64,000 nt of DNA from CAVZBW01 sp963773635 (GCA_963773635.1 CAVZBW010000002.1:310001-374000), one strand, 5' to 3'; counted from the stretch's first letter, positions 35,993-45,510 are shown. Numbers and translations: made by a program. Notes: generated from the sequence alone by a model not told the origin.

Positions 35993-37593
35993 ACCGACGC
36001 CCCCCGTGTGCAAGCGGCGGCTCGCTCCCTCAGGTCGTCCTTGAGCACCTTCCCGGTGGCGTTGCGGGGCAACTCGTCGACGATCTCGACGACGCGCGGG
36101 ACCTTGTAGTTGGCCATCTCCTGGCGGCTCCACTGAATGATCTCGTCGGCCGTGACGGGCTGGGCGGGGACGACGAAGGCCATCCCGACCTCGCCGAGCC
36201 GCCCGTCGGGGATGCCGACCACCGCGGCCTCTTGCACCCCGGGATGTCGCAGCAGCACGTTCTCGATCTCTGCGGGGTACGCGTTGAACCCCCCGACGAT
36301 GAACATGTCCTTGACCCGCCCGACGATCTTTAGCCGACCGGCGTCGTCGAATGCCCCGAGGTCGCCGGTACGCAGCCACCCGTCGGGGGACAACGCCTTG
36401 GCCGTCTCGTCGGGGTCGTCGAGGTAGCACTCCATCACGCTGGGGCCCCGCACGAGCACCTCGCCCGCGTCGCCCGCACCCACCTCGGCGGCGCCGGCGT
36501 CGACGAGGCGCACCTCGAACCCGGGGCGCGGCCGACCCACGGTGGTTGCGATGGCCTCCGGGTCGTCGTCATCCGAGGTCCCGCACGCCGTACCGGCCTC
36601 GGTCAGGCCGTACCCGGTGACGACCCTCGAGAAGGGCAGCTCGTCGTGGATCCGCCGGATCAGCTCCACCGGGATGTCGGCTGCGCCGGTCACGGCGACG
36701 CGCAGGGTCGAGAGATCGTGTCCGCTGCGGGCGGGGTGGTCGAGGATCGCCTGGTAGAGGGTCGGAGGACCGGGAAGAACCGTCACGCGCTCCCCCTGCA
36801 CCCGGGACAGCACGTGGTCCACGTCGAACACCGCCTCGGGCAGCATGGTGGCGCCGGCGGCGACGCAGGCGAGGATGCCCGCCTTGAGGCCGAACATGTG
36901 GAAGAACGGGTTCACCATCAGGTAGATGTCCCCCGACGTGAGCCCCGTCATGGCGACCCAGTCGGTAGCGACGTGCAGCGTGCGCCCGTGGGTCATCACC
37001 GCGCCCTTGGGCCTTCCGGTCGTGCCCGAGGTGAAGAGAATGTCGGAGCGGTCTCCGGGGCCGAGTGCGGCACTGCGGCGTTGGAGCGCCGCGTTGGTGT
37101 CCGGACACGACCGCGCCAGGAAGTCTCGCCAGGCCACCGACCGACCCGTCGCAGCCCCCCGGGCCGCGATGACAGTCGTGAGCGCGGGGAGGTCGGCGCT
37201 CCGGTCCTCGAGCATCGCCACGTAGTCCTTGCCGAGGAAGTCGGTGACGGTGACCACGGCGCGCGCTCCGCTCCGCCGAAGGATCTCCACGGCTTCGGGA
37301 CCCTTGAACCGCGTGTTCACCGGCACGAGCACCCCGCCAGCGCTGAGAATTCCGAGTGCGGCGATCACCCATTCGACGCTGTTGAAGGCCCACAAACCGA
37401 CCCGCTCGCCCGGCTCGATCCCGGAGGCCACCAGGGCGGCGCCGAACTCACGGGCGGCGCCAGCCAACTCTGCATAGGTCAGCCTCGTCTCACCGTCTCG
37501 GATCGCCAGCCGGTCGGTGAAGCGCACCTCCGCGGCCGCGAGCAGGTCGGGCACGGAGTCCGAACGGTCTGCGCCTTGCGGCGACGCCGTCAC
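35989..37593 (-). CDS. Acyl-CoA ligase, FadD3-like
   Basis: A 534-residue AMP-dependent acyl-CoA ligase. The motifs are ILFTSGTTGRPKGAVMTHGR, LMVNPFFHMFGLKAG, VTVLPGPPTLYQAILDH, VVTGYGLTEAGTACGTSDDD, DGWLRTGDLGAFDDAG, IVGRVKDMFIVGGFNAYPAE and PRNATGKVLKDDLRE. Overall pattern and length resemble FadD3, the ligase for the bicyclic HIP intermediate of cholesterol breakdown, but FadD17-like or aromatic-acid ligases look similar. The start (GTG at 37593) is the first gene of the unit and lies 203 bases from the divergent plus-strand gene at 37797. FadD3 is a suggestion only. Confidence 0.85.
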   Translation of the reverse strand: MTASPQGADRSDSVPDLLAAAEVRFTDRLAIRDGETRLTYAELAGAAREFGAALVASGIEPGERVGLWAFNSVEWVIAALGILSAGGVLVPVNTRFKGPEAVEILRRSGARAVVTVTDFLGKDYVAMLEDRSADLPALTTVIAARGAATGRSVAWRDFLARSCPDTNAALQRRSAALGPGDRSDILFTSGTTGRPKGAVMTHGRTLHVATDWVAMTGLTSGDIYLMVNPFFHMFGLKAGILACVAAGATMLPEAVFDVDHVLSRVQGERVTVLPGPPTLYQAILDHPARSGHDLSTLRVAVTGAADIPVELIRRIHDELPFSRVVTGYGLTEAGTACGTSDDDDPEAIATTVGRPRPGFEVRLVDAGAAEVGAGDAGEVLVRGPSVMECYLDDPDETAKALSPDGWLRTGDLGAFDDAGRLKIVGRVKDMFIVGGFNAYPAEIENVLLRHPGVQEAAVVGIPDGRLGEVGMAFVVPAQPVTADEIIQWSRQEMANYKVPRVVEIVDELPRNATGKVLKDDLRERAAACTRGASV

Positions 37594-37796
37594 TGCCTGC
37601 CGGTGGAGGCGTCAAGGATTGAGAACGCTGCTCTTGCCACCGAATAATGTTACTTTCAAGAAGCGTTCCGACAAGGGCCCAGCTGGCGGCGGTGCCGGCT
37701 GCGAGATGAGGGGGCCACCGTGGTGTCCGGACCGTATTGCGACCAGATGCCCGCGCTTCTCGGCCGGGGGGTGGCGAGCGGCCCCGACACGGGACG

Positions 37797-38396
37797 ATGA
37801 CCAAATCGCAGCGGAGCCAGGAGCTGCGTCTCGCGCCGATCCCCCACGCTCAATGGGACGACGAGACCCGCGCCGCCTTGCTCGCGCACCTGCGGCGTCC
37901 AGAGATCTACCTCTCGGGATCTCCCCACGCCCCACCCATGCCCATCGTGCTGGAGCTGTTTGCCCACCACCTCCCGCTGAGCGAAACCTGGCTGGCGTTC
38001 TCCGACATGCTGGCAAGCGAGGAGTCCCGGTTGGAACCCACTCACCGCGAGCTGATGATCCTCCGCGTGGCCTGGCGTACCGGATCGGGCTACGAGTGGA
38101 GTCAGCACGCTCGTATCGGTCGCGAGTTGGGACTTGCCGAGGCACAGCTCGCCGCCCTGCCCCAGGGTGCCAGTGCCGCCGTCTGGTCACCACTGGAGCG
38201 CGCGCTCTTGACGGCGGTGGACGAGATCGTCGACGACTTCTCGGTCGGGGACGAAACGTGGACCATGCTCGCGTCGTCGCTCGAGCCTCCTCAGCTCTTC
38301 GAGTTGCTCTTCGTGATCGGTGGTTACGTGGCGCTGGCGGGCGTGCTCAACAGCATCGGCCTGCGAGGAGCACTCCCCGCTCCGGACGACGGATGA
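37797..38396 (+). CDS. Carboxymuconolactone decarboxylase / AhpD-like family protein
   Basis: A 199-residue helical protein of the CMD family. It has the conserved LEPTHRELMILRVAWRTGSG, then YEWSQHARIGRELGLAEAQL; the Cys residues found in AhpD peroxidases are missing, which favours the non-peroxidase branch. It starts at the ATG at 37797, which overlaps the end of nothing upstream; an in-frame upstream start is 20 codons earlier. Function may be decarboxylation or ring chemistry in aromatic or related catabolism, but many members have no known role. It is divergent from the FadD3-like gene and convergent with the binding-protein gene. Confidence 0.82.
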   Translation: MTKSQRSQELRLAPIPHAQWDDETRAALLAHLRRPEIYLSGSPHAPPMPIVLELFAHHLPLSETWLAFSDMLASEESRLEPTHRELMILRVAWRTGSGYEWSQHARIGRELGLAEAQLAALPQGASAAVWSPLERALLTAVDEIVDDFSVGDETWTMLASSLEPPQLFELLFVIGGYVALAGVLNSIGLRGALPAPDDG

Positions 38397-38415
38397 CGGG
38401 TGGAGTCGGCGGAAG

Positions 38416-39660
38416 TCAGCTCGAACTGGCCGTCGAGGTTCCCGGGATGTCCGTTCCGCACACCGGCTGGGAGGAGGTCGGCACGAACCCATTGGCCTGC
38501 GCCTGGACGATCCAGGTGCACTGCTTGGACGGGTCATGCCCGAAGATCGTCGAGTAATTGATGGAGATGGGCAGAAGGCCGTTGGCGTTGTAGGACTTGA
38601 GCCCTCTCAGCGCCTTGATGACCCCCTGGTGCGTGGGGTTCTTCCCCGCCATCTCCAAGCCCTTGATCATCAGGTCGGCACCGCCCCACGCCTCGTACTG
38701 CATGAACGTCGGGAATTGCCCCGGTGAGAAGTGGGCGTACTTTTGCAGCGCCGACGACATCTGCCGGGTGGCATCGTTCGGCAGGGACCAGGGCCGGTAC
38801 AGGGAGAGGAAGTAGGCGCCCTGGAGGTCCTGCCAGGTCTGCGAGTGGATGACGCTCGGGTCGTAACCGGTCGCGTACACGGCCACCTTGATCTTCACTC
38901 CCGCCTGCTTGAGGGAGGTCGCGAGGGCGAAGTTCGAGTTGTCGTCCAGGTTGGGCCACAGGGCGTCCACGTGCTTCTGCTTGGCAATGAGCGCCGGCGT
39001 GGTGAAATCGGTGGTGCCGAACGGTAGCGAGGTGTCCTCGACGCCGACCTTGCCGCCGGCGTACTCGAACGATCGCGCGGTACCGATCGTCGCCCGGGTG
39101 GAAGAGGGGGAGATGCTGTATCCGTATGTGGCGACCGTCGTCCCTCCGTACTTCTTGAGGATCGTCCCCTGGAGCGTGTTGACCGGATACTTGGGATCCA
39201 CGCTGCCCTCGTCGGCAGCGAACATGTTGGTGTAAGGCTGCTCGCCCCACTCGGGGCCGTCCCCGTAGAAGCCGGTGACCGGCACTCCGGCTTGCTCGGG
39301 GTACTTCGCGGCCGCAAAGAAGAGAGCGCTCTCCGAGACGATTCCGAACGCCCCGCGAGAGAGCGCGTTCTGCACTCCCGTCGTGACGGCCGTCGGGCTT
39401 GTCTGGTCGTCGATCACCAAGGGGACGAGCTTGTGGCCGTTGACCCCGCCCTGTGCGTTCTGCAGGGCGAGCCGCGCCTCGAAGGCGGCGGGAACTCCTT
39501 GGTCCTCGGGCGATGCGGGCCCGCTGAGCGAGGTGACGACGGCCAGCGTGATGGGCGCGGGTGCTGCCGAAGCGGGCGCCGCGGCGGCGTAGGGAATGAC
39601 CGACGAGAGCAGACAAGCTCCGGCGATAGCGATGGCCAACCGAGTCCACCGTGCTTGCAT
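38416..39660 (-). CDS. Liv-type (branched-chain amino acid family) substrate-binding protein
   Basis: A 414-residue exported binding protein of the Peripla_BP_6 group. The N-terminus is a Sec signal (ARWTRLAIAIAGACLLSSVI, then Ala-rich cleavage region). The mature part starts ITLAVVTSLSGPASPEDQGV and contains VNGHKLVPLVIDDQTSPTAV with the usual two-lobe order. There is no ABC permease or ATPase gene nearby, so it may act with a distant system or as a sensor. The ATG follows AGGTAGGGGGG. In catabolic clusters these proteins often bind aromatic or acyl substrates. Confidence 0.87.
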   Translation of the reverse strand: MQARWTRLAIAIAGACLLSSVIPYAAAAPASAAPAPITLAVVTSLSGPASPEDQGVPAAFEARLALQNAQGGVNGHKLVPLVIDDQTSPTAVTTGVQNALSRGAFGIVSESALFFAAAKYPEQAGVPVTGFYGDGPEWGEQPYTNMFAADEGSVDPKYPVNTLQGTILKKYGGTTVATYGYSISPSSTRATIGTARSFEYAGGKVGVEDTSLPFGTTDFTTPALIAKQKHVDALWPNLDDNSNFALATSLKQAGVKIKVAVYATGYDPSVIHSQTWQDLQGAYFLSLYRPWSLPNDATRQMSSALQKYAHFSPGQFPTFMQYEAWGGADLMIKGLEMAGKNPTHQGVIKALRGLKSYNANGLLPISINYSTIFGHDPSKQCTWIVQAQANGFVPTSSQPVCGTDIPGTSTASSS

Positions 39661-39830
39661 GTGCCCCCCTACCTGCCGCAATGGTCCTCTCGTTTTTGAG
39701 ATCGGGAATATCCTACCGCCAGAACCACCAGATTGGCAGGCGTCGGTGGACTTTCCCGATGAGGAAGCGACCGGGACGGTGGACTCGTGGCTGGCTGCGC
39801 ACCTTCGATGGTGACGACCGCTACGAGCCC

Positions 39831-40931
39831 CTACCGTGCGGCCCCATGGCGAGGGCCACGCGGGAGGACGTGGGGCAGGTCCTCGGTGGTGAGGATGCCC
39901 GGGCGGGCGGCACAGACGTAGGGGATGGCATTGACGGGCCCATTGGCATTGAACGCGGGTACGTACGAACCCAAGTCGCCCAGGGGAACGGGGAACGGCA
40001 TGCTGACGTCGAACGGGGCGTCCCCGTGCACTCGGATCCGCCAGCCCGTCGGTTGCAAGCCCCAATCCGGATCGACGTCCCTCGAAACGAAGGCGTACTG
40101 GGTGAAGCGGATCCGATCGACGCCGCCGCTGCGGCCTTGCACGACGATCCGTTGCGCGGCAGCCGTCCCTGCTCTGATCTCGCCAGCGACGATCTCGAGG
40201 TCCTCCTTGGCCGCCGCGACGCCGCCCTCGGCCGTCCACTCGTCGATCGTGAAGCCGGCCATGTCTGCCAGCACGGTCAGCGCAGGCTGGTACTCGCCGA
40301 AGAGGTGGTTCTTGCGCCGGTCCGGGTCGAACTCGGACAGAGGCTTTCCGAACCGCATCTGCTCCATCACCATGTGCGGAGACGGCCGACGCGAGAGATC
40401 GCCAAACTCCTCGATCTCGATCAGGTCCACCTGACGCTGCACCGAGAGCAAGGCCATCGGGACGGTCTCGGTGATGAACCCTGGATCGCTCCCGCTCGCC
40501 CACAGGGAGGTGTTGCCCCTTTCGCACGCGTCGACCAGACGACCACGGAGCACCTCGCCAAGCCGAAGGCCGCGAGCGATCAGATCGGTACAGGTGGTGA
40601 CGACGTTGACGCCGTTTTGCAGCAAGGCCGCCACGTCGTCGACGACCTCTTCCCTGGTGAGTCCGGCCCGCGTCGCCCCGCTCCCGGTCGCGCGAGGCAT
40701 GTAGACGCAGCAGTCGGCCTCGATCCGCAACATGGCTTCGCGATTCGTTGTCGCCATCACGCCGGTCGGACCTTCATGGCAAAGCTCACCGGCATCGATT
40801 CCGTCCTTTGCCGGGTCGTAGACGAGGACGCCGACGAGTTGGAGCGATGGGTGCCGGATCACCTCCCGGAGTGCACGCTGACCCGTGTTGCCGGTCGCCC
40901 ACTGGATCACGCGGCACATCGAAGAATTCAT
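39831..40931 (-). CDS. NAD(P)-dependent dehydrogenase, DapB N-terminal fold
   Basis: A 366-residue protein with an N-terminal Rossmann fold (CRVIQWATGNTGQRALREVI) and the second segment VGVLVYDPAKDGIDAGELCH, typical of the mycobacterial 'dihydrodipicolinate reductase-like' or amine-dehydrogenase-like family. It is not a true lysine-pathway DapB, as the length is larger and the context different. The C-terminus has VHGDAPFDVSMPFPVPLGDL. The ATG at 40931 has GGGGAAG upstream. These enzymes act in amino and ketone conversions in some relatives; the reaction is unknown here. The gene follows the LysR gene in the same orientation. Confidence 0.78.
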   Translation of the reverse strand: MNSSMCRVIQWATGNTGQRALREVIRHPSLQLVGVLVYDPAKDGIDAGELCHEGPTGVMATTNREAMLRIEADCCVYMPRATGSGATRAGLTREEVVDDVAALLQNGVNVVTTCTDLIARGLRLGEVLRGRLVDACERGNTSLWASGSDPGFITETVPMALLSVQRQVDLIEIEEFGDLSRRPSPHMVMEQMRFGKPLSEFDPDRRKNHLFGEYQPALTVLADMAGFTIDEWTAEGGVAAAKEDLEIVAGEIRAGTAAAQRIVVQGRSGGVDRIRFTQYAFVSRDVDPDWGLQPTGWRIRVHGDAPFDVSMPFPVPLGDLGSYVPAFNANGPVNAIPYVCAARPGILTTEDLPHVLPRGPRHGAAR

Positions 40932-40965
40932 GCTTCCCCTGTCCCCCGGGCGAAACGGAGTGAGC

Positions 40966-41898
40966 CTAGTGCCCCGCTGGTGCGCCTGAGGGACTCGGGT
41001 CGAGCATGGCCGTTTGGGTCACGACCATGCCGGCGGCTTTCAACCTGCCCGACGGTGGAGATCCCAGACGCACCACGAAGTAGGTGGTCACCAGGGTCTC
41101 CGGCCCGGTGAGGGGGACTCTGACGAAGCCCTCCGGTATGTAACGGTCGTCCATTCCGGTGAGCCACACCGTCGCGGCAGCCTGCGCGCCGACGGCTTCT
41201 GGCACGGCGCCCGAGACCCGCGGCGCACCGACGCGCAAGAGTGGTGCGCGCGCCGCGCGGAAGGACGCTTCCAAGGCGTCGTGGAGGGTGGCGTTGACCG
41301 CTCGGTCGGGAAGGGCGAGCGGAGTTCCCTCCAGTTCGGCCACCCCCACCCTGCTCCGGGTGGCCAGAGGGTGCGTCCGTGCGACCAGGAGATCGACGCG
41401 TTGGACGCGCCAGGGAGTACGTCGCAGACCCCCGACCTCGGGGATCTCTATTCCAAGGCCGGCGTCGAATTGTCCCTCGAGGATGGCCCCGATCAGTTCG
41501 TCAGCCCATAGCTCCCGGACCTCGGGCTCCGGGTTGAGATGCGCCTCCCGAAGGGCCACGAGGAGCTCCTGGAGCTGGCCGAATGACGTGGCCGGCGTGA
41601 ACGCGAGCCGCAGGGGAGCCCCGAGCCGACCCTCCCCCGACGCCCGTTGCAATGCGTCGTCGACGGCCTCCAGAGCGGACCGCAGGCGTTGGACCAGCAC
41701 TTGTCCGTGGACGGTCGGCTCGACCCGCCGCGTGTTTCGAGTGAAGAGCTCCGTGCCGAGCGTCCGCTCGAGACGCTGGACCGAGGCGGACACGGACTGC
41801 TGGGTCAGGTGGAGACGCCGGGCCGCAGCCGTGAAGGTTCCTTCTTCGGCCACCGCGACGACCGCCCTGAGCTGGCGCAGTTCCACATCCACAACCAC
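40966..41898 (-). CDS. LysR-family transcriptional regulator
   Basis: A 310-residue LysR activator. The N-terminal winged HTH is LRQLRAVVAVAEEGTFTAAA, then RRLHLTQQSVSASVQRLERT with LGTELFTRNTRRVEPTVHG, and the rest is a two-lobe effector-binding domain. It is divergent from the amidohydrolase gene; in the 108 bases between them lies a perfect palindrome (41984-42001), so the LysR protein probably controls that gene and itself. The effector is unknown. Confidence 0.92.
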   Translation of the reverse strand: MVVDVELRQLRAVVAVAEEGTFTAAARRLHLTQQSVSASVQRLERTLGTELFTRNTRRVEPTVHGQVLVQRLRSALEAVDDALQRASGEGRLGAPLRLAFTPATSFGQLQELLVALREAHLNPEPEVRELWADELIGAILEGQFDAGLGIEIPEVGGLRRTPWRVQRVDLLVARTHPLATRSRVGVAELEGTPLALPDRAVNATLHDALEASFRAARAPLLRVGAPRVSGAVPEAVGAQAAATVWLTGMDDRYIPEGFVRVPLTGPETLVTTYFVVRLGSPPSGRLKAAGMVVTQTAMLDPSPSGAPAGH

Positions 41899-41983
41899 GG
41901 ACTGTAGGTCTCACGCCGAATCGTTGTTTCTCTCCGAGCCGGGCGGGCGTGAAGATAGCGGCCGCAGCGTCACGTAGGAGGGA

Positions 41984-42001
41984 GATCTCATCGGTGAGAT
42001 C
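41984..42001. promoter_or_regulatory. Perfect 7-base palindrome between LysR and the amidohydrolase gene
   Basis: GATCTCA and TGAGATC flank a four-base TCGG spacer. It lies in the divergent LysR/amidohydrolase gap, as expected for a LysR operator, but ends only five bases before the presumed TTG start at 42007. It could instead affect translation as an RNA hairpin. Confidence 0.45.
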
Positions 42002-42006
42002 GGAAT

Positions 42007-43736
42007 TTGCGGCTGCGGGAGGCCATCATCGTCGCCACTCATGACCTCGTCGTTCGCGGTGCCGTCGTGGTCGATGGCACAGGAGCACCTCGACGCGTCG
42101 CCGACGTGGCCGTCGATGGCGGGGTGATCACCCACGTTGGCAGGGTCGCCGGACGAGGCGCAGAGGAGCTGGACGCAACGGACCAGGTGCTCGCGCCGGG
42201 GTTCATCGATCCGCACACCCACCTCGACGCCAGTCTGTTCTGGGATCCCGACGTCACGCCCTCGTCGTCCTATGGCGTGACCACCGTCTTGACCGGCAAC
42301 TGCGGGTACGCCCTGGCGCCGATCGACGAGAGCGGACGGGACTATGTGATCGACGTGATGAGCTTCGTGGAGCAGATCCCACGGGCGGCCATCACCGCAG
42401 GTGTTCCCTTTGACTGGGCAACTCTCCCAGAGTATTTCGACCGACTGTCGACGCTCCCGGTATCGGTCAACCACGCGACGTTCGTCGGGCATGTACCCGT
42501 CCGAACGACCGTCATGGGCTCCGAAGCCGCCCATACACGAGAGGCCTCCACTGACGAGTTGGAAGCGATTGTCAAGCTCGTGCGCCAGGGCCTCGACCTC
42601 GGAGCGCTGGGCTTTTCGACGGACCAGTGCGTCGGCAACTTCGGCCCTGGCTTCGAGCCGCTCCCCGGCCAGGTTTGCGCCGAAGACGAGCTTCTCGCCG
42701 TTGCCGGCGTGCTTGGCGAAGCGGAGGGGCCAGGGGTGTTCGCAATGGTCCCCGCGTCACTGAACCAGCAGCGCCCCCAACGGGAAGCGGACCTCGGTTG
42801 GCACCTGAGGTTGGCCGAGGCCAGCGGTCGTCCCGTCGTGATCGGCCCCGTCTTTGATCGCTGGTTCGACGTCGGCCTCGGCTTCGACATGGTTGAGCTG
42901 ATCGCCCGACGCAGCCGCCCGGGGGCACGTGTCGTTCCTCAGGTGGCGACCCGGATCTTCGAGCTGTGGACCCGACTCGACATGCCGGGGTTGGTGGTTC
43001 GATCCCTTCCGACCTGGTCGGCGGCCGCCGACAACGGGGGCGCCGCAGCGGTACAACTGCTGGCAGCCGACGATGAAGCGCGAGACACTCCGGAACGAGG
43101 CTGCGCACATCCAAGCGAACATGATCTGGTCGGGACGATGGGACCACGTGCGTCTGCGCTGGTCTCCCTCCCGCCCGGACCTGCAGAACCTGACGATTGA
43201 CGAGGTGGCGCAGCGGCTCGGGTCGACGCCAACCGATGCCCTCCTCGATCTCGCCGTCGCCGATGCGTTCGAGACCCAGATCGCGTCGGAGATGGCGAAC
43301 GGAAACGACGAGGAGATCGGCCGCATGCTCGCCCACCCCCACGCCATGATCGGCGCATCCGACGCTGGAGCGCACGTACTTGTCCAACACCGACTCGTGC
43401 TACGCGATCTGGACCCTGCAGCACTGGGTGCGCGAACATGGCGTGCTCACCTTGGAGGACGCGGTGCGAAAGCTGACAGCCGACCAGGCCGCACTCTTCG
43501 GCATCAAGGACCGGGGTCGTGTGGCACCCGGCCTCGCCGCCGACCTGGTCGTCTTCGACCCAGATGGAGTCGGCACGACGGGTGTGCGCTTCGTGCAGGA
43601 TCAGCCGGCGGGCGGGCGACGGCTCGTCACCGAGGCCGAGGGCGTCTCGGCATCGATCGTCAACGGAGTGATCGCGACGAGAAACGGCCAGTCCACCGGG
43701 GCCAGGGCCGGCCGGTTCCTGCGGGCACCACGATGA
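42007..43736 (+). pseudogene. D-aminoacylase-type amidohydrolase, two frameshifts
   Basis: About 575 residues when joined, the usual length for N-acyl-D-amino-acid deacylase-type amidohydrolases. The first frame has VLAPGFIDPHTHLDASLFWD (HxH metal motif) and TVLTGNCGYALAPIDESGRD. It breaks near 43086, continuing as LRNEAAHIQANMIWSGRWDH with MIGASDAGAH (metal Asp), and again near 43377 as SNTDSCYAIWTLQHWVREHG and GRVAPGLAADLVVFDPDGVG. The only canonical start in frame is a TTG at 42007 without a good ribosome site. The substrate could be an amide or N-carbamoyl compound. Confidence 0.78.
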
Positions 43737-44562
43737 GCACGGAGACGTCCGCGAGTAGATGAGGACCTGATCCGACGGTTCCACGAAGACGGCTTCTTCG
43801 TGCTGCCCGAGGTGCTCGACGCCAGTGCGGTGGCCCGGGCGCGTGCGGCTTCGGCGGCGGCAGCCCGCGAGGCGGCTGCCTCCGGATACCCGGTCGTGAT
43901 GGAGGCGCTCGACCCCGGGGGACGCAACATCCGGATGCCCGACCTGCTTGCCTACGATCGCCTGTTCGTCGAGCTCGCCATGCACCCTCGGGTCGTGTCC
44001 TACGTCGCCGCGCTGCTGGGTGACGACTGGATGTTGTCCAACTTCACCGGCAACAACGCGCTGCCCGGCAGCCAGTCGATGAACGCGCACTGCGACCAGT
44101 CGACGATCATGCCTGAGCCGTGGACCGACGTCTGGTGTCTCAACGCGATCTGGTGCCTCGATGACGTCGACGAGGGCAACGGTGCGACCCGCTACCTTCC
44201 GGGAAGCCACCGATTTACCCGCTTCGCCGAGGTCCCGACAGACCCGAAGGCGGGCATGCGGCCCTTCGAGGCCGAGCGCGGGGTCGGTGGTCTTCATGCA
44301 CGGCCGGATGTGGCACACCTCCGGCGCGAACACCAGCGCCGATCGAGAGCGGACGATGCTCTTCGCGTTCTACGCCCGGGGATTCCTCCGACTGCAGGCC
44401 AACTGGTGGCAGATCATCTCGAGTGCGGACCAGGCCGGCTTGCCCGACGACGTGCGGGATCGCCTGGGCCTGGTCTGGCCGAATCGGGGCTACGGCTCCT
44501 ATCTCGTTGGCACCAACCCGCAGCCAGCGCTCGGAGACGCCCGTCCGAGGGGCGCCATCTAG
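43733..44562 (+). pseudogene. Phytanoyl-CoA dioxygenase-like Fe(II)/2-oxoglutarate oxygenase, frameshifted
   Basis: The ATG at 43733 overlaps the amidohydrolase stop (ATGA). After nine codons the frame changes near 43757 into DLIRRFHEDGFFVLPEVLDA, which is the family N-terminus. The HxD iron motif lies in MNAHCDQSTIMPEPW. A second break near 44283 leads into SVVFMHGRMWHTSGANTSAD with the distal His and into RERTMLFAFYARGF with the 2-oxoglutarate Arg. All iron and cosubstrate residues are present once joined, so it may well be functional. About 275 residues. Confidence 0.78.
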
Positions 44563-44683
44563 GGCTTCCTAGCCCGGCGACCGGCCCAAAAGGGTGGATC
44601 CATCCGCATCTCGAAGAGCTGCTCATAGGAAGTGGCGACGACCGGTTGAGGCCGCCTCTCCGATGACTTGAGGCACCAAGAAT

Positions 44684-44759
44684 TGGCGCCCCCGGCAGGA
44701 CTCGAACCTGCGACGCACGGTTTAGGAAACCGACGCTCTATCCACTGAGCTACGGGGGC
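44684..44759 (-). tRNA. tRNA-Arg (CCT anticodon)
   Basis: A cloverleaf on the minus strand: acceptor GCCCCCG pairing with CGGGGGC, D-arm GCTCAGTGGATAGAGC, anticodon loop TTCCTAA with CCT anticodon reading AGG, and T-arm GCAGG-TTCGAGT-CCTGC. The 3' CCA is encoded (44684-44686). The coding for a rare Arg codon fits a GC-rich genome. Confidence 0.96.
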
Positions 44760-45125
44760 CGGACTGGGCGAAAACCTGGGCCAAAACTACGCAAGAGCAG
44801 CTGTGACCGAAGGCACCCTTACATTTTACGCCGCGCTGGCCTTTCGACCAGCTGGTGGGCCATCCCCTCCGCCTTGGAATCTGAGGGGGGCCAGCGGCGC
44901 AGCCCCGGGTGTGAGGGCAACACGGAGCCTCGTGCCGGCGCACGGCTGCTACTGACACTTAGTTGGTCCGTCCACTGACATTTGACTGACAAGTTCAGTG
45001 GGCTACTGAAGTTGGCTGCGTCTCTACAATGCCTGTAGAGACCCGATGAACGTGTCAGTCGGTCACCGTTCTGACCTGCAGCTTTGGCTGTGCGGACTAC
45101 CCACATGTCAGTGATTTGGACCGCC
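44760..45125. other. Gene-poor stretch upstream of the tRNA
   Basis: I see no convincing gene in these 366 bases. It holds the probable tRNA promoter side and, at 44950-45032, one copy of a degenerate repeat. The short open frames across the repeat are shadows: both repeat copies give the same short peptide string (LSVKCQWTDQL) in the minus frame because the DNA is repeated. Confidence 0.6.
44950..45032 (-). repeat. Degenerate direct repeat, copy 1 (TGTCAGT-bearing)
   Basis: The first 45 bases match 42 of 45 bases of copy 2 at 46289. On the minus strand the block carries three TGTCAGT words and a GGACGGACCAAC core; weaker similarity continues for about 38 bases. The organisation recalls multi-site ends of insertion sequences, but no transposase is present. 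Confidence 0.7.
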
Positions 45126-45136
45126 TCAGTTGTCAG
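45104..45136 (+). repeat. Related inverted TGTCAGT block
   Basis: TGTCAGTGATTTGGACCGCC, then a second TGTCAGT at the end of the block. It resembles the core of the direct repeats but in the opposite orientation, so with copy 2 at 46289 it forms a loose inverted pair about 1.2 kb apart. Confidence 0.45.
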
Positions 45137-45410
45137 TGATCAATTCCGGATCGAATGCCCTGGTCAAGGGCCTCCCGTTGTTGGTCACCGCTCTGGGCGA
45201 CGATGAGTGCCGACAGGCTGCGCCGTCCTCTTTTCGACAACTACAAAATTGCGCCAGGACGCCCCTCCACAGGCTCTCGCGAAATACCTCTATCGGCGGA
45301 ACGCTACCGGCAAGCCTCCAACGAAAACCGCTAGCTTCGTCGATCGCGAGTCGATAGAGGAAGTCGATGTGCTCGTTGCCAAAGGGGGACCAGCGAGACT
45401 CACCGTCCAC
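45126..45410 (-). pseudogene. Possible acetyltransferase-like N-terminal fragment
   Basis: An open frame of 94 codons. Its first 50 residues (HIDFLYRLAIDEASGFRWRL, then FRESLWRGVLAQFCSCRKED) resemble the N-terminal part of GNAT-like proteins of actinobacteria that have a FLLRLxxDPExxxRWR pattern. The similarity stops, and the acetyl-CoA-binding motif is absent. It looks like a remnant. Confidence is low; it could be chance. Confidence 0.35.
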
Positions 45411-45510
45411 TCCGAGGCCTTCCGGTAAGCGTTCGATATCCTTCGCTTACTTCAACCGGAAACGAGACCTCCCGCTTCTTTGCACTCTGTATCCCGTAAT
45501 TCTGGCCACC

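Noticed and set aside
37594..37796. KstR or KstR2-type operator upstream of the FadD3-like gene
   Set aside because: Only a partial CAAG-like half-site is visible (near 37660); the palindrome does not match the known consensus closely enough.
44684..44759. tRNA-Arg as integration site of a genomic island to its right
   Set aside because: Integration normally uses the tRNA 3' end, which faces left here (44684). The repeats lie on the 5' side, and I found no copy of the tRNA 3' end or an integrase in the window.
44819..45106. Possible small protein containing LSVKCQWTDQL
   Set aside because: The same peptide string appears in the frame through repeat copy 2 at 46289, so it reflects repeated DNA; no ribosome site or family support.
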